Of a DNA stretch of 64,000 nucleotides, positions 1-9,787 are shown in pieces. This stretch comes from Helicobacter marmotae. Lineage in GTDB: Bacteria; Campylobacterota; Campylobacteria; Campylobacterales; Helicobacteraceae. Under the pieces are notes generated by a model. The model saw nothing but the letters and a program-made list of their open reading frames with translations, was not told the origin of the DNA and did no database searches. Position 1 is the stretch's first letter; the number at the start of each line of letters is the position of its first letter. The stretch spans positions 21,003 through 85,002 of the forward strand of contig NZ_NXLR01000006.1 in NCBI RefSeq assembly GCF_003364255.1. Reading direction: 5' to 3'. The position numbers were made by a program, and so were the translations under genes.

Positions 1-1782
1 GTCGCTTGTGCGCACGATAACGGGGTTAGGGTAGAATGCCGAGCAAATCATACCAATACCCTCAGCAATCTTTTTAGTAAAGAAATCTTTTGGACTATCA
101 TAGCCTGACATAATTTTCTCAATCTCTGATTTTTCTTTTAAGCCTTTGGCATTGCCATTTTGAATATCAAGTAATGCAAGGGGGTGGGCTTTGATTTGAT
201 TAAGCACTATAAGCTCCATACGCGCTAGCCCTACACCGTGGTTTGGTATCTGTGAGAAGCTAAAGGCTTTTTCAGGATTCCCTACATTCATATAGATTTT
301 TGTCTTTGGATTCCCTAGATTGCTTAGCTCAATGCTCTCAATCTCATATTCATGGATACCATCATAAATATAGCCCTCTTCCCCCTCTGCACAAGAAACG
401 GTAACTTCCATACCGCTATAAAGTCTATCTGTCGCGCCAATAGCCCCAACTATCGCCGGTACGCCAATTTCTCTAGCAACAATGGCTGCATGACAAGTGC
501 GCCCCCCGCGATTTGTAATAACCGCAGCCGCCTTTTTCATCGCTGGCTCCCAATCGGGGTCAGTGTTGTCTGTTACAAGTATTTCTCCTTCTTTAAAGCT
601 ATCCATATGCTCAATATCATTAATGATTCTTACCTTGCCAGAGCCTATTTTACCGCCTATAGCCTTGCCTTTGAGGATAATCTCTTTTTTACTCTCAGGA
701 TTGACAAACTTAAATTTCTCTAATCTTTGGGCATTGCCTTTTTTGCTTTTTTGGCTTTGCACGGTTTCTGGGCGCGCTTGAACGATAAAAATCTCTCCAC
801 TATCCCCATCTTTTGCCCATTCCATATCCATAGGGCGGTATTCTCCCGCCTCTTTTGTGTAATGCTCTTCAATCTTTATAGCATAACGTGCTAATGTCAA
901 AATATCCGCATCAGTGATTGAAAAGCTTTTCATCTCGCGTTGAGTGGTTTTGATATTTTTTGTGGGGTGTTCGCTTCCACGTGGGGCATAGACCATTTTT
1001 TGATGTTTATGTCCTAATTGACGTTTGATGATAGGACGTTTGCCCTCTTTAAGCGTGGGCTTAAATACATAAAACTCATCGGGATTAACCGTTCCACCTA
1101 CGACATTTTCTCCTAAACCCCAGCTTGAGGTGATAAACACAGCGTCTTTAAAGCCTGTTTCGGTATCAATGCTAAACATCACTCCCGCACTGCCTTTATC
1201 TGCGCGCACCATTTTTTGCACGCCTACAGAGAGTGCTACCTTAAAGTGGTCAAAGCCCCTTGAAGCGCGATAGCTTACCGCTCTATCAGTAAAGAGTGAA
1301 GCAAGGCATGACTTCACATAATGTATAAGCTCTGTTTTACCTTTGATACTTAAATATGTATCTTGCTGCCCCGCAAAGCTTGCATCGGGCAAGTCTTCAG
1401 CCGTTGCGGAGCTACGTACGGCGACATCGGCATCTTTCATGCCATATTCTGCACTCAATATCTCATAAGCCTTAAAAATCTCTTCTCGTAAATCTGCAGG
1501 AAAAGGTGTGCCAAAAATCAATTCGCGGATTTTTTTTGAGCGGGTTTTTAAAACATCAATTTCAGTTACATCAACGCCATCAAGCAACTCAATAATTTTC
1601 TCTCTAATACCTCCGGAATCTAAAAGATACCAATACGCATCGCTTGTGATTGCAAAGCCATTAGGGACCTTAATACCCTCATTAACAAGCTCTTGAAACA
1701 TCTCACCAATGCTTGCATTTTTACCACCCACTATGGGGACGTCTTTATTATTGAGTTCTTTGAAAAACTTAATATACTTCAT
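1..1782 (-). CDS. ppsA: Phosphoenolpyruvate synthase, N-terminal 594 residues (gene runs off the window)
   Basis: PEP synthase makes phosphoenolpyruvate from pyruvate and ATP with release of AMP and phosphate, a gluconeogenic step in the cytoplasm. The reading frame is open from the ATG at 1782 to base 1 with no stop, so the C-terminal PEP/pyruvate-binding barrel (about 200 residues in the family) lies outside the window. The N-terminal nucleotide-binding domain is intact ([11 protein letters not shown] near residue 20, [19 protein letters not shown] near 135). The swivelling phosphohistidine domain shows [13 protein letters not shown] with the catalytic His at about residue 431. The ATG is preceded by a weak GGAAAAGG ribosome site. 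It is divergent from purL across a 205-bp gap. Identification is secure. Confidence 0.96.
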   Translation of the reverse strand, partial: MKYIKFFKELNNKDVPIVGGKNASIGEMFQELVNEGIKVPNGFAITSDAYWYLLDSGGIREKIIELLDGVDVTEIDVLKTRSKKIRELIFGTPFPADLREEIFKAYEILSAEYGMKDADVAVRSSATAEDLPDASFAGQQDTYLSIKGKTELIHYVKSCLASLFTDRAVSYRASRGFDHFKVALSVGVQKMVRADKGSAGVMFSIDTETGFKDAVFITSSWGLGENVVGGTVNPDEFYVFKPTLKEGKRPIIKRQLGHKHQKMVYAPRGSEHPTKNIKTTQREMKSFSITDADILTLARYAIKIEEHYTKEAGEYRPMDMEWAKDGDSGEIFIVQARPETVQSQKSKKGNAQRLEKFKFVNPESKKEIILKGKAIGGKIGSGKVRIINDIEHMDSFKEGEILVTDNTDPDWEPAMKKAAAVITNRGGRTCHAAIVAREIGVPAIVGAIGATDRLYSGMEVTVSCAEGEEGYIYDGIHEYEIESIELSNLGNPKTKIYMNVGNPEKAFSFSQIPNHGVGLARMELIVLNQIKAHPLALLDIQNGNAKGLKEKSEIEKIMSGYDSPKDFFTKKIAEGIGMICSAFYPNPVIVRTSD

Positions 1783-1914
1783 TTTGCGCCTTTTCCGAGG
1801 AGTTTATGTTGAGTTAGTGAATGTGCATTTTAATTAATCAAAGTTTATCCCAAACTTAAATACGCAAGCTTTGGGCTTATCTGTTTGATAAAGCAAAAAA
1901 AAAGTAACTTGTGA

Positions 1915-1920
1915 TAGAAT
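1915..1920 (+). promoter_or_regulatory. -10 box of the purL promoter
   Basis: The motif GTGATAGAAT ends at 1920, about 67 bases before the purL start, downstream of an A-rich run. TAGAAT preceded by TGA is a common -10 form in Helicobacter; no -35 box is apparent, which is usual for this sigma80. Confidence 0.5.
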
Positions 1921-1987
1921 CCGCCCTTATGCAAAAGATGATTCCATAAATTTATGTATTTCTATCTCCATAAAAATTGAGGTGAAA

Positions 1988-4228
1988 ATGGCAGCAAATA
2001 TCACAGAACTTCTTAAGGAAGTGGGCAAATCTGATCAAGCAATCAAAGCCCATAAGCTATCAAGCACAGATTATGATGAGATTGTAAAGATTCTTAATCG
2101 TGCTCCAAATCTCATAGAGCTAGGTATTTTTTCAGCGATGTGGAGCGAGCATTGCAGCTATAAATCAAGCAAAAAGTATTTGAAAGGATTCCCTACAAAA
2201 GCCCCTTGGGTAGTGCAAGGACCGGGTGAGAATGCAGGGGTTGTAGATATTGGGCATAATCTCTGTGCCGTCTTTAAGATAGAATCTCACAATCACCCAA
2301 GCTTTATTGAGCCTCATGCCGGGGCAGCTACGGGCGTTGGAGGCATTATGCGCGATATTTTCACTATGGGTGCGCGCCCTGTAGCAAGCCTAAATTCTAT
2401 ACGATTTGGCAATGTGAATGATGAGGGCGAGCTTGGCAGGAAACATCGCTATTTATTACGTGGAGTAGTGGAGGGCATAGGGAGCTATGGAAACTGCATG
2501 GGAGTGCCTACCATTGGGGGAGAGATGAGCTTTGAATCTTGCTACAATGGCAATATTTTAGTCAATGCCTTTTGTTTGGGCTTAGCCAAAAAGAATGAAA
2601 TTTTTTATGCAAAAGCGGAGGGTATAGGTAATCCCGTGATTTATGTAGGGAGCAAGACAGGGCGAGATGGCTTGGGTGGAGCGGTGATGAGCTCTGATAG
2701 CTTTAGCTCTCACTCAAAGGCTATGAAATCAGCTGTGCAGGTGGGAGATCCATTTGCCCAGAAGCTTTTGCTTGAGGCGTGTATGGAGCTTTTTAAGGAG
2801 GGATTGATTGTAGGGATTCAAGATATGGGTGCAGCGGGGCTTACAAGCTCTAGCTTTGAAATGGCAGGGAGAAGCCAAAGTGGTATGATACTTCATCTTG
2901 ATAAGGTCCCTATGCGTGAAGAGGGTATGAATCCTTATGAGCTTATGTTGAGTGAATCTCAAGAGCGTATGCTTATTTGCGCGAAAAAGGGCTGTGAAGC
3001 ACAAGTTTTAGCCATTTTTGAAAAATGGGAGCTTGATGTAGCCATTATCGGAGAGGTTACAAAAAGCGGTATTATGGAGCTCTATTGGTATGGAGAGAAA
3101 TGCGCCCATATCCCCATAGCGGAGCTAAGTGAGAATGCCCCTATGCTTGATATGCCCCTGCGTCCTAAGCCTCCTCAAACTCATAAAGCAGAGAGATTAG
3201 AGACACATTTAAGCACACAAGAGATATTTCTTACACTCCTTGGTAGTGTGGAGATAGCCAATAAAAAGTGGGTTTATACGCAGTTTGATAGCAGTGTGCA
3301 AAGTAATACCATTACACCAGCAGGAAGTGGCGATGCGAGTATGATACGCATTAAAGGCACAGATATGGGGTTGGCTATGAGTGTAAATTGCAATATGCGT
3401 TATTGTTATCTGAATCCAAAAGAGGGTGCAAAGATAGCAGTAGCCACTGCGGGGCGAAATTGTGTGATAAATGGGGCAAAGCCCCTAGCTATGAGTGATT
3501 GCCTAAATTTTGGCTCACCCAATAATCCGGAAGTGATGTGGAGCTTTGAGCAAGTATGTGAGGGGATTAAAGAGGCATGTAAGTTCCTTAATACCCCCAT
3601 TGTAAGCGGCAATGTCTCACTGCATAATCAAAGCGATAGTGTGGATATTTACCCTACGCCTAGCATTGTAAGTGTGGGGGTTATAGATGATGTGGCAATG
3701 GCTATTCCCTCTTCATTCCAAACACAGGGCAATACACTTATTTTATTAGGCGAGATTAAGGCAGAATTTGGCGGGAGCTTAGCTCAAAAGCTCCTAGAGG
3801 GACGTATTTATGGTGTTATACCTCATATAGATTTAGAGAGAGAGTTGGCATTATGGAATCTCCTTCTAGAAGCAACGCAAGAGCGTCTTATTATCGCGGC
3901 AAAAGATATAGGGCAGGGCGGTTTAGCACTGACTTTGGCAAAAATGGCTCTTAGTAATGGCGAGTGCAAGGCAATGGGCTGTAATGTGCATACGAGTTTG
4001 CCATCCCCCGTGCTTTTTGCACCATCCCAAAGTTGTGTAGTCCTTGAAATTGCAGGAGAGAACCTAAGCACCCTCAAGCAAAAGGCAAAGAAGCATAAAG
4101 TGCCTTTAAGTGAAATTGGCTGTGTGGGGGGAGAGCATTTTTGTGTTGATGAGATAAATCTTTCCCTAGAAGAGATGAGCGAGATGTATTTTGAAAGCTT
4201 TGAAAGCCTTATGAAGAGAGATTTATAG
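1988..4228 (+). CDS. purL: Phosphoribosylformylglycinamidine synthase, small PurL type
   Basis: PurL converts FGAR, ATP and glutamine-derived ammonia to FGAM in de novo purine synthesis. At 746 residues it is the short bacterial form that lacks a fused glutaminase domain and needs separate PurQ and PurS, neither of which is in the window. Seen in the protein: [11 protein letters not shown] near residue 55, [21 protein letters not shown] with the conserved His, [13 protein letters not shown] ATP site, and a second AIRS-type half with GSGDASMIR. The ATG at 1988 is preceded at the right distance by GAGGTG. A GTG at 1982 lies inside that ribosome site and is therefore rejected as the start. The next gene starts 5 bases after the stop. 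Confidence 0.96.
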   Translation: MAANITELLKEVGKSDQAIKAHKLSSTDYDEIVKILNRAPNLIELGIFSAMWSEHCSYKSSKKYLKGFPTKAPWVVQGPGENAGVVDIGHNLCAVFKIESHNHPSFIEPHAGAATGVGGIMRDIFTMGARPVASLNSIRFGNVNDEGELGRKHRYLLRGVVEGIGSYGNCMGVPTIGGEMSFESCYNGNILVNAFCLGLAKKNEIFYAKAEGIGNPVIYVGSKTGRDGLGGAVMSSDSFSSHSKAMKSAVQVGDPFAQKLLLEACMELFKEGLIVGIQDMGAAGLTSSSFEMAGRSQSGMILHLDKVPMREEGMNPYELMLSESQERMLICAKKGCEAQVLAIFEKWELDVAIIGEVTKSGIMELYWYGEKCAHIPIAELSENAPMLDMPLRPKPPQTHKAERLETHLSTQEIFLTLLGSVEIANKKWVYTQFDSSVQSNTITPAGSGDASMIRIKGTDMGLAMSVNCNMRYCYLNPKEGAKIAVATAGRNCVINGAKPLAMSDCLNFGSPNNPEVMWSFEQVCEGIKEACKFLNTPIVSGNVSLHNQSDSVDIYPTPSIVSVGVIDDVAMAIPSSFQTQGNTLILLGEIKAEFGGSLAQKLLEGRIYGVIPHIDLERELALWNLLLEATQERLIIAAKDIGQGGLALTLAKMALSNGECKAMGCNVHTSLPSPVLFAPSQSCVVLEIAGENLSTLKQKAKKHKVPLSEIGCVGGEHFCVDEINLSLEEMSEMYFESFESLMKRDL

Positions 4229-4233
4229 AATCT

Positions 4234-4737
4234 ATGCGGGCTTTAGGCTACCTGACAATGGCTGTTGTGTCTTATCTTTGTGCAGATGGAAACGCAGCTT
4301 TTAACGAGCCACCTAATCCCTTTAGATTCCCAAAAGATGAGAGTTATTATTTAGAGCGAAATGCCCCGATGCTTAGAGATTATGTAAGGGTAGTAAGAGA
4401 GCAATCAGCACAAAAAAACTACCCGCTGTATTCCTCACGCCCCATTATTGAATATAGCATTTATCATAACCTTAGCAAAAGTGAGAAAGATTCTATGCGT
4501 GGGTTTTTGGTCTTGGTGCAAGCTTATGTCGCAGAATTTATTAAATATAGCCATTTAGGAGGGGTAGGCATAGGCGCAAAAAGCACGCCAAATGATGAAC
4601 ATATCTTTTACCTTAGCTTTGATGGACGCTATTTGAGTGATATAGAATCTTTAGGCATAGGGAAAGAAATTTTTGCGTATTGTGTCTTGCCACGATTTGA
4701 TAAATGTATTATGCTAGGCATTGGGGAGGAATGGTAG
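4234..4737 (+). CDS. Small exported protein of unknown function
   Basis: A 167-residue protein starting 5 bases after the purL stop, so probably co-transcribed with it. The first 22 residues form a plausible signal peptide (MRALGYLTMAVVSYLCADGNAA, cleavage after Ala-Ala), predicting a periplasmic protein. The mature part begins with a Pro/Asn-rich stretch, then a charged region, then a C-terminal half with two Cys residues (YCVLPRFDKC). I do not recognise a family. It is convergent with the Sel1 lipoprotein gene 11 bases away, with no obvious terminator between them. Confidence 0.72.
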   Translation: MRALGYLTMAVVSYLCADGNAAFNEPPNPFRFPKDESYYLERNAPMLRDYVRVVREQSAQKNYPLYSSRPIIEYSIYHNLSKSEKDSMRGFLVLVQAYVAEFIKYSHLGGVGIGAKSTPNDEHIFYLSFDGRYLSDIESLGIGKEIFAYCVLPRFDKCIMLGIGEEW

Positions 4738-4748
4738 CATAGGTTAGG

Positions 4749-5909
4749 TTAGAAATTTTCATTTAAAATTTTATACTTATCACAGCCTAGTTGCTCCCCT
4801 AAATCACAAGCCCTACCATAAAGTTGTTTTGCCTTGTATAAATCTTGCCTTACTCCCTTACCTTCAATATATAAGTTTCCCAGCATTTCACAAGCTACAG
4901 ATACCCCTCCACTACAAGATTTATTAAAAAGTTCTACAGCCCTAAAGAAATCTTGTTTAACTCCCACACCATATTGATACATACTTGCTAAAAAACCACA
5001 AGCCGAATAAGAAGGTTTGTCCAAATAGCATCCTTTAGTATAGAATTTTACAGACTTTGCATATTGTTTTTCATCATCCATTATGCTCCCTAATAACATG
5101 CAAGCATCGGCATTGTCTAAATCACAAGCCTTGGCATAAAGCCCTTTTGCTTTTGTTGTATTTTGTTTAATACCAAATTCATGAAAATCTCTACCATATG
5201 CAAATCCAACCATTAAACAAGAATTAGCATTTTCTGCATCGCAAGCTTTAGTATATAACTCTAAAGCTTTTTGCAAATCTTGTTTGACTCCTATTCCGAC
5301 TTTATATAATGCAGCCAAACCAGAACAAGTAAAAGAGCTTAAATAGCAGGCTTTCATATAATATTGTGCTGCTTTTACAAAATCTCCAATATCTATAGCA
5401 TAATCAGCGAGAAATACACAAGCAACGCTACCTATAGTAGTATTCTCACCTTCGCAATCAATTTCCATTTTTTTATGGCAACCCTCTTTATTTCCTAAGT
5501 CACATGCTTTGCTATAAAATCCTCTTGCTTTTAAAATATCTTGCTTTAAACTCTCACCTTCAATATATAAATCTCCCAAAACCATACAGCCAGGATTATG
5601 CTCTAAATCACATGCTTTTTCTACTAATTCTAAAATTTTCGGTATTTCTTCATCGTTTTTAGCTTTAACAATATTGGAAGCCAGTTTGTAGCATGAATTT
5701 CCATCGCCATATTGACAAGCCTTGCCGAGAAAGTGTGTAAGCCTAGCAATATCATTTTGTGCCTCAAGTTGCTCGATACTTTTTAGGCAATTTTCTTTAT
5801 TGTCGCATGGAAAATGAGAGGTTTGAGAACTTGAAATGGATGGCTGCTCACTGCAAGCAGTAAAAAATAAATAAAGCACAATGTATAGGCTAATAACAAT
5901 ATTCTTCAT
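4749..5909 (-). CDS. Sel1-repeat, cysteine-rich lipoprotein
   Basis: A 386-residue protein. The N-terminus MKNIVISLYIVLYLFFTAC has a lipobox (FTAC), so the mature protein should be lipid-anchored at Cys19. The rest is a series of roughly 36-residue Sel1-like repeats, recognisable by recurring A.GLY.KACDL....C..LG cores, with two Cys per repeat spaced as in the disulfide-bonded Hcp family of Helicobacter. Such proteins are secreted or periplasmic scaffolds; some Hcp members bind beta-lactams or are immunogenic. Which of these applies here cannot be told from sequence. It stands alone, convergent with the upstream gene pair, with an AAAGGA ribosome site before the ATG. Confidence 0.88.
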   Translation of the reverse strand: MKNIVISLYIVLYLFFTACSEQPSISSSQTSHFPCDNKENCLKSIEQLEAQNDIARLTHFLGKACQYGDGNSCYKLASNIVKAKNDEEIPKILELVEKACDLEHNPGCMVLGDLYIEGESLKQDILKARGFYSKACDLGNKEGCHKKMEIDCEGENTTIGSVACVFLADYAIDIGDFVKAAQYYMKACYLSSFTCSGLAALYKVGIGVKQDLQKALELYTKACDAENANSCLMVGFAYGRDFHEFGIKQNTTKAKGLYAKACDLDNADACMLLGSIMDDEKQYAKSVKFYTKGCYLDKPSYSACGFLASMYQYGVGVKQDFFRAVELFNKSCSGGVSVACEMLGNLYIEGKGVRQDLYKAKQLYGRACDLGEQLGCDKYKILNENF

Positions 5910-5961
5910 AAAATCCTTTCTCTTTTTGTGAGCATTCTAAAATAAATAAACTTAAGGCTCA

Positions 5962-6633
5962 CTAATCGTAAGCTTGAGAGAATTTATGGCACAATGCCTT
6001 AGCATTCTCATATATTGCTTGAATCTGCGATTGAGCATTTTCTTTTTTACTTTGCCATAAAGTGCTTATCACTGCGCACATATCAGCATTTTTTAGCAAA
6101 TGAATATTTTGAGTGCTAATGCCCCCGATAGCGCAGAGTGGAATCTTGAGTGTTTTTTTAGCTTGAGGGAGTATCTCTAAGGGAATTTGTGCGGCATGGG
6201 GCTTTGTAGGAGAGGGGAAAAATGCCCCAAAAGCCACATAATCCACCCCTAAAGATTCTAGCTCTTGCGCTCTTTGTAAATCCCCATAACTTGAAGCACC
6301 TAAAATCCCGCTAAATCGCTCTCTAGCTTGGATAATACTCATATCATCTTTGCCCAAATGCAAGGCAGGGGCGTTAAGCTTTATGGCAAGAGAGAGCCTA
6401 TCATTTATCACAAAGAGTGCGCTATATGCCTCACATAGCTTCATAAGGGCTTTTGCTATGGGGTAAAGCCACTCATCACTATGAGTTTTATCACGCAATT
6501 GGAATATTCTAACTCCGCCCTTAAGGGCAGATTCTAAATATTGGGGGAGGAGCTCATAAGGAGTGAGAATTTCATCAGAGATAGCATAAATGCCTTGTAG
6601 CATAGGCTTGTGGGGTGTTAAAGCGTGTATCAT
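5962..6633 (-). CDS. thiE: Thiamine-phosphate synthase
   Basis: ThiE joins HMP pyrophosphate and thiazole phosphate to thiamine phosphate. The protein shows the ThiE signatures in order: RDKTHSDEWL, INDRLSLA, LHLGKDDMS, GASSYGD, YVAFGAFFPSPTK and PLCAIGGIS. The open frame extends upstream to 6654, but the ATG at 6633 is preferred: it overlaps the TGA of a well-initiated 51-codon ORF (ATGA junction), which points to translational coupling. This gives 223 residues, slightly long for the family because of a short N-terminal extension. thiL and thiG lie elsewhere in the window, so thiamine genes are scattered here. Confidence 0.93.
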   Translation of the reverse strand: MIHALTPHKPMLQGIYAISDEILTPYELLPQYLESALKGGVRIFQLRDKTHSDEWLYPIAKALMKLCEAYSALFVINDRLSLAIKLNAPALHLGKDDMSIIQARERFSGILGASSYGDLQRAQELESLGVDYVAFGAFFPSPTKPHAAQIPLEILPQAKKTLKIPLCAIGGISTQNIHLLKNADMCAVISTLWQSKKENAQSQIQAIYENAKALCHKFSQAYD

Positions 6634-6785
6634 TGAAGCTTTGCTTGGACGCATTGAGAAGTTGCCAATCTCGTCATTGCGGTATTTTGAGTTTGCTTGA
6701 GTAGGCTCGGAATCTGGGCTAGATCCACTAATGCAAAAGGGCTATCTAAAATGAGTTTAAAATCTATATTGTTTATTGAAATCAT
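6630..6785 (-). CDS. 51-residue ORF overlapping the start of thiE, unknown
   Basis: ATG at 6785, stop TGA at 6630-6632. It has a good Shine-Dalgarno sequence (AAGGAGAG, 5-7 bases upstream) and its TGA overlaps the preferred thiE ATG. The peptide starts MISINNIDFKLILDSPF and has no signal peptide or family I recognise. It may be a real micro-protein, a leader ORF that couples translation to thiE, or the remnant of a longer gene. The ribosome site and the ATGA junction are the support; codon content is too short to judge. Confidence 0.5.
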   Translation of the reverse strand: MISINNIDFKLILDSPFALVDLAQIPSLLKQTQNTAMTRLATSQCVQAKLQ

Positions 6786-6840
6786 TTGCTCTCCTTATCT
6801 TTAATACATTATAGCCTAATTGCGATGTTTTGTTGTTGGT

Positions 6841-7065
6841 GGGTAGGAATTGCTTTATAAATCACCAGCGACTCTGTTAGTTTATCATGCCTTTGGGCTT
6901 TGTGCCCGAAGAATCTCTACTTGAGCCACTAGAAAGCTAACAGAGATTCTTTAGTAGCCATCACGCCCGCCTGCAAGAGGTGACAAACTTTATGTCCCTA
7001 TAGAGTAAGCTTAACCCTTTTGCAAGGCAAATTATTTTGTCATTCTAAACTCCCAGCTCAGAATC
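6841..7065. repeat. Dispersed palindromic repeat region 1 (gene-free stretch 6786-7171)
   Basis: This 386-bp stretch has no credible gene. It contains elements seen again at 8241, 22604, 27290, 45575, 59815 and 63665: GAAGAATCTC, GTCATTCTAAAC and GCGACTCTG. A 9-bp perfect inverted repeat, CTCTGTTAG at 6872-6880 and CTAACAGAG at 6937-6945, frames its core. The look is of non-autonomous, decayed palindromic elements. It separates thiE from the accessory genes that follow. Confidence 0.6.
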
Positions 7066-7171
7066 TATATTATTAAACCCAAAGCCAGCAAATAACTTAC
7101 ACAAGCCTTGACAAAGCAATAAAAAATAAATAGTATCTTTCCCTATACATAAATAAGCAGGAGGCTTTATA

Positions 7172-7615
7172 ATGAGTAAAAATATAATTAAAGAGCAGGA
7201 GTATATTCGAGTAGATGAGGAGCCAAAAGCACCCAAAACAATTACCCACAATGGTCAAAAATATGCAAGATGTGATACTATAGAAGAAGATGTAGATTTT
7301 TGTAAAAGAAATATAGATAAGACCATACAAGAAGTATATGGGGTTGAAAAATCTACACCCGTGAAAGTGATGATACGCAAGGGCAATGAAGCTGGGTTTG
7401 TTATAGAAAATATAGAGTACAAACCAAATTCACAAACCGGAGACTTTGAATTATTTGGAGCACTCAAACTCAAGAGAAAAGTTTCGCAGTTGTTTTCATA
7501 TTGTGGCGGTGTATGCACAGACTGCAAAATTACAGCAAAAGGCAAAACAAGCTCGGACAATGAAATATATAAAATTGGATATTATTGTAAATTTAAAAAT
7601 CATAAACCAAAATGA
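7172..7615 (+). CDS. Hypothetical protein with C-terminal cysteine cluster
   Basis: A 147-residue protein with an AGGAGG ribosome site 7-8 bases before the ATG, so initiation looks real. It is charged, has no signal peptide or membrane segment, and ends in a basic region with CGGVCTDCK at about 113-121 and a further Cys near residue 139, which could bind a metal. I recognise no family. It lies in a gene-poor, AT-rich patch between dispersed repeats next to a phase-variable restriction gene, which suggests accessory DNA. Confidence 0.68.
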   Translation: MSKNIIKEQEYIRVDEEPKAPKTITHNGQKYARCDTIEEDVDFCKRNIDKTIQEVYGVEKSTPVKVMIRKGNEAGFVIENIEYKPNSQTGDFELFGALKLKRKVSQLFSYCGGVCTDCKITAKGKTSSDNEIYKIGYYCKFKNHKPK

Positions 7616-7732
7616 GTCAAAAAGCCTTGCTTAAAGCATAAATATAAAACCTTTAATTCCATATAACTTGGGCTAGGTTAGAGAATTGCATTTATATTTA
7701 GCTTTAATGCAGCAGTGCGGGAGGGTTAAGAT

Positions 7733-8236
7733 ATGGAGATGAAAATGACAAGTGCCAAGATGAAAGATGTGTTGAAAAACCACAATTATTTAAATTTAAA
7801 TAATAAAATAATATACGAAATGCTTACTTTTAAGCGAGAGTTTGAAGAAGACTTGTTCTTAGAAATTGTAAATGATTTGAGAAGTAATATTGGTGAAGCT
7901 CGAATTGACTATCAAATGCCAATGAAAAGGCAGAGGAGCAAGGAAGAGATTATGAATGATGTGCTGGAGTTAAAATGGATTACCAGCAAACCATCATCGT
8001 GGTTACCTCTTCACCAATATTTAGTCAAAAATAAAAATTGCAAGCAAGAGCTTTACTATGAGTTATATAGCTTGATATTTTATGAATATGATAGAATAGA
8101 ATATTCCTTTTCAAATTATTACAAAGTGTTTTTTTGGGAAGGCAGAAAATATTGGATTATGAATAGCGATTATAGGCATTCTATAATTATTAATAGAGAC
8201 TTTGGGGATAAAGCCCCGCAAAATATGACAAAATAA
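7733..8236 (+). CDS. Hypothetical protein
   Basis: A 167-residue protein, preceded by GGAGGG about 9 bases before the ATG at 7733; ATGs at codons 3 and 5 are alternatives. It is rich in Lys, Glu, Asn, Tyr and Phe with no signal peptide or membrane segment. The middle has an aromatic-rich stretch (YYELYSLIFYEYDRIEYSF). No family is recognised. It follows the 147-residue unknown by 117 bp and is followed directly by a repeat, so both belong to one accessory patch. Confidence 0.62.
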   Translation: MEMKMTSAKMKDVLKNHNYLNLNNKIIYEMLTFKREFEEDLFLEIVNDLRSNIGEARIDYQMPMKRQRSKEEIMNDVLELKWITSKPSSWLPLHQYLVKNKNCKQELYYELYSLIFYEYDRIEYSFSNYYKVFFWEGRKYWIMNSDYRHSIIINRDFGDKAPQNMTK

Positions 8237-8240
8237 TTTT

Positions 8241-8325
8241 CTTTATGAGGTCATTTTGTCTTGTGGGTTAGATTTGTTAGATTTATTGTCATTTTAAACC
8301 CCCATTAGAATCTGTCATTGGAGCA
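8241..8325. repeat. Dispersed repeat region 2
   Basis: The stretch reads TTATGAGGTCATTTTGTC, GTGGGTTAGA and TTGTCATTTTAAACCCC. The same order of motifs recurs at the right edge of the window (about 63951-64000) and in part at 22615-22665. It overlaps the 3' end of the type IIG-like gene, so the last codons of that gene may be repeat-derived. Confidence 0.55.
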
Positions 8326-9787
8326 AAAAGCCATATTCATAAATCTTTGGCTCTATTTCCTTAGCAAGCTCACTTAATGCGGCATTAAGCTCTCCTATGA
8401 GTTTCTTATAATGCTCATCTTGTGCCTTTTGGGGTGGGTTCATTCTGCCTTTATCGTTATATCCTTGAAAATATGCCTTTATATCATAAAGGCTTGCATT
8501 AACACTATAGGGCTTAGCTGGGTCATTAAAGTCTTGGCTGTGATAATACCTCCACAGCTCTCTCCCTGCGCTAAATACCGCCCTTGCCTCATTACTAAAG
8601 CTCAAGGGCTTTGTAGGGATTCTTATTGTATAAAAGGATTCATTTTTAATTCTAAGCTGCCCTTTATTAACCTCTTTGCTATTATCTTTACTGCCTTGCG
8701 TATCAAGTAAAGCATTATCATTATAGTTAGTATCTTGCTTCATTTGCCCATTAATAAACTCATACATAAAATGCGAGCTAAAGGGTTCTTTTGTTATTCC
8801 CACTTCAGATTCGCTAAATGGGATAAAGTGATTATCTCCCTCTTGGCTTCTGATTTTATTTTGTGAATGAAAAAGCATAAATGCCAAACAATCGTTTTGA
8901 AAGTTAGAATCTTGCTGCCATAAATCATTAGGATACAAAAATTGGTCGCGGTCATTAAGCCAACTCGCTGGGATTGCGTGGCGCACAGCAAAATAGATGG
9001 CAAATGGGATTAGATTATTTTGTGTTAATATGGTGAAAAGATGTTTTTTGTAATCATTATCTGATAGTTTGTTGGCAAAAAATACACCACGATTATTAGA
9101 AAAATCAGTCCCCTGCATCCTTAAAAAGGTTAATTTATTCCCCTTTTTATCATAGAATTGACGAAGCCAATCAATAATGTATGAATTTGTATTATGGGCA
9201 AAGAATCTCTTTTTAAACAAATATTCATTTTTATCATTGAAAATATCTAAAGATAGCCTTTTAATGGGCTTTTTAATTTTTGTGTCCCATATCAAAAATC
9301 CTATCGGGAATTGTCCGCTGACATTATCAAAGGTATCAGAAGGACAAGCAAAGCCGCGCAAAAACTTTGCTTGAAAGTTTTTTCTAAATTTATCATAATA
9401 TTGTGCATTAATATATTTAAGTGTGCTAAAACTTGCAAGCATGCAGTGTGGAATTTCATTATAGATGCGTATAAAAAACTGCGCAAAAAGTTCTCGTGTC
9501 GCTGTTCCATAGATATTGGAGTATTGATGATATATTTTTGTATCAGTAGAAACTTGAGTCTTATTTTCACCTGTTCCCGATGGTGTTTTTCTGTTACTTG
9601 CTTCTGCGTACGGGGGGTTGATAAAAATCAATAATTTTTCTCGTTTTTTATCATTTTTAAGAATTTCTTGCAATTTTTTTGGAATTTTGGATTTTTGGCA
9701 CTCCTTACAATCCCCTTCTATCCCCCCCCCCCGTGCTATTTGCGCTATTTGCGTGCTTTTCGCAGGGTTTATCAAGCAAGATGTCAT
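8315..9787 (-). CDS. Type IIG-like restriction/DNA adenine methyltransferase, C-terminal part (out of frame in this sequence)
   Basis: This 490-codon frame holds the catalytic motif IV of an amino-methyltransferase, FINPPY at about residues 55-60, then a long region without recognised motifs that would be the target-recognition and C-terminal part. It lacks the SAM-binding motif I, which sits in the upstream frame ending at 9705. The two frames overlap across an 11-G tract on the coding strand (9722-9732). With 10 or 13 Gs they join into one 874-residue protein. The ATG at 9787 is inside the upstream coding sequence and has no ribosome site, so this part is probably not made alone. Read as it stands, the gene is switched OFF. 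Confidence 0.85.
   Translation of the reverse strand: MTSCLINPAKSTQIAQIARGGGIEGDCKECQKSKIPKKLQEILKNDKKREKLLIFINPPYAEASNRKTPSGTGENKTQVSTDTKIYHQYSNIYGTATRELFAQFFIRIYNEIPHCMLASFSTLKYINAQYYDKFRKNFQAKFLRGFACPSDTFDNVSGQFPIGFLIWDTKIKKPIKRLSLDIFNDKNEYLFKKRFFAHNTNSYIIDWLRQFYDKKGNKLTFLRMQGTDFSNNRGVFFANKLSDNDYKKHLFTILTQNNLIPFAIYFAVRHAIPASWLNDRDQFLYPNDLWQQDSNFQNDCLAFMLFHSQNKIRSQEGDNHFIPFSESEVGITKEPFSSHFMYEFINGQMKQDTNYNDNALLDTQGSKDNSKEVNKGQLRIKNESFYTIRIPTKPLSFSNEARAVFSAGRELWRYYHSQDFNDPAKPYSVNASLYDIKAYFQGYNDKGRMNPPQKAQDEHYKKLIGELNAALSELAKEIEPKIYEYGFLLQ

Noticed and set aside
1982..1988. GTG start for purL
   Set aside because: It lies within the Shine-Dalgarno sequence of the ATG at 1988.
6655..6840. TPP riboswitch upstream of thiE
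   Set aside because: No CUGAGA-type thi box is present, and the space is occupied by the coupled 51-codon ORF.
7255..7560. 101-codon minus-strand frame opposite the 147-residue unknown
   Set aside because: Antisense shadow; the plus-strand gene has the AGGAGG site.
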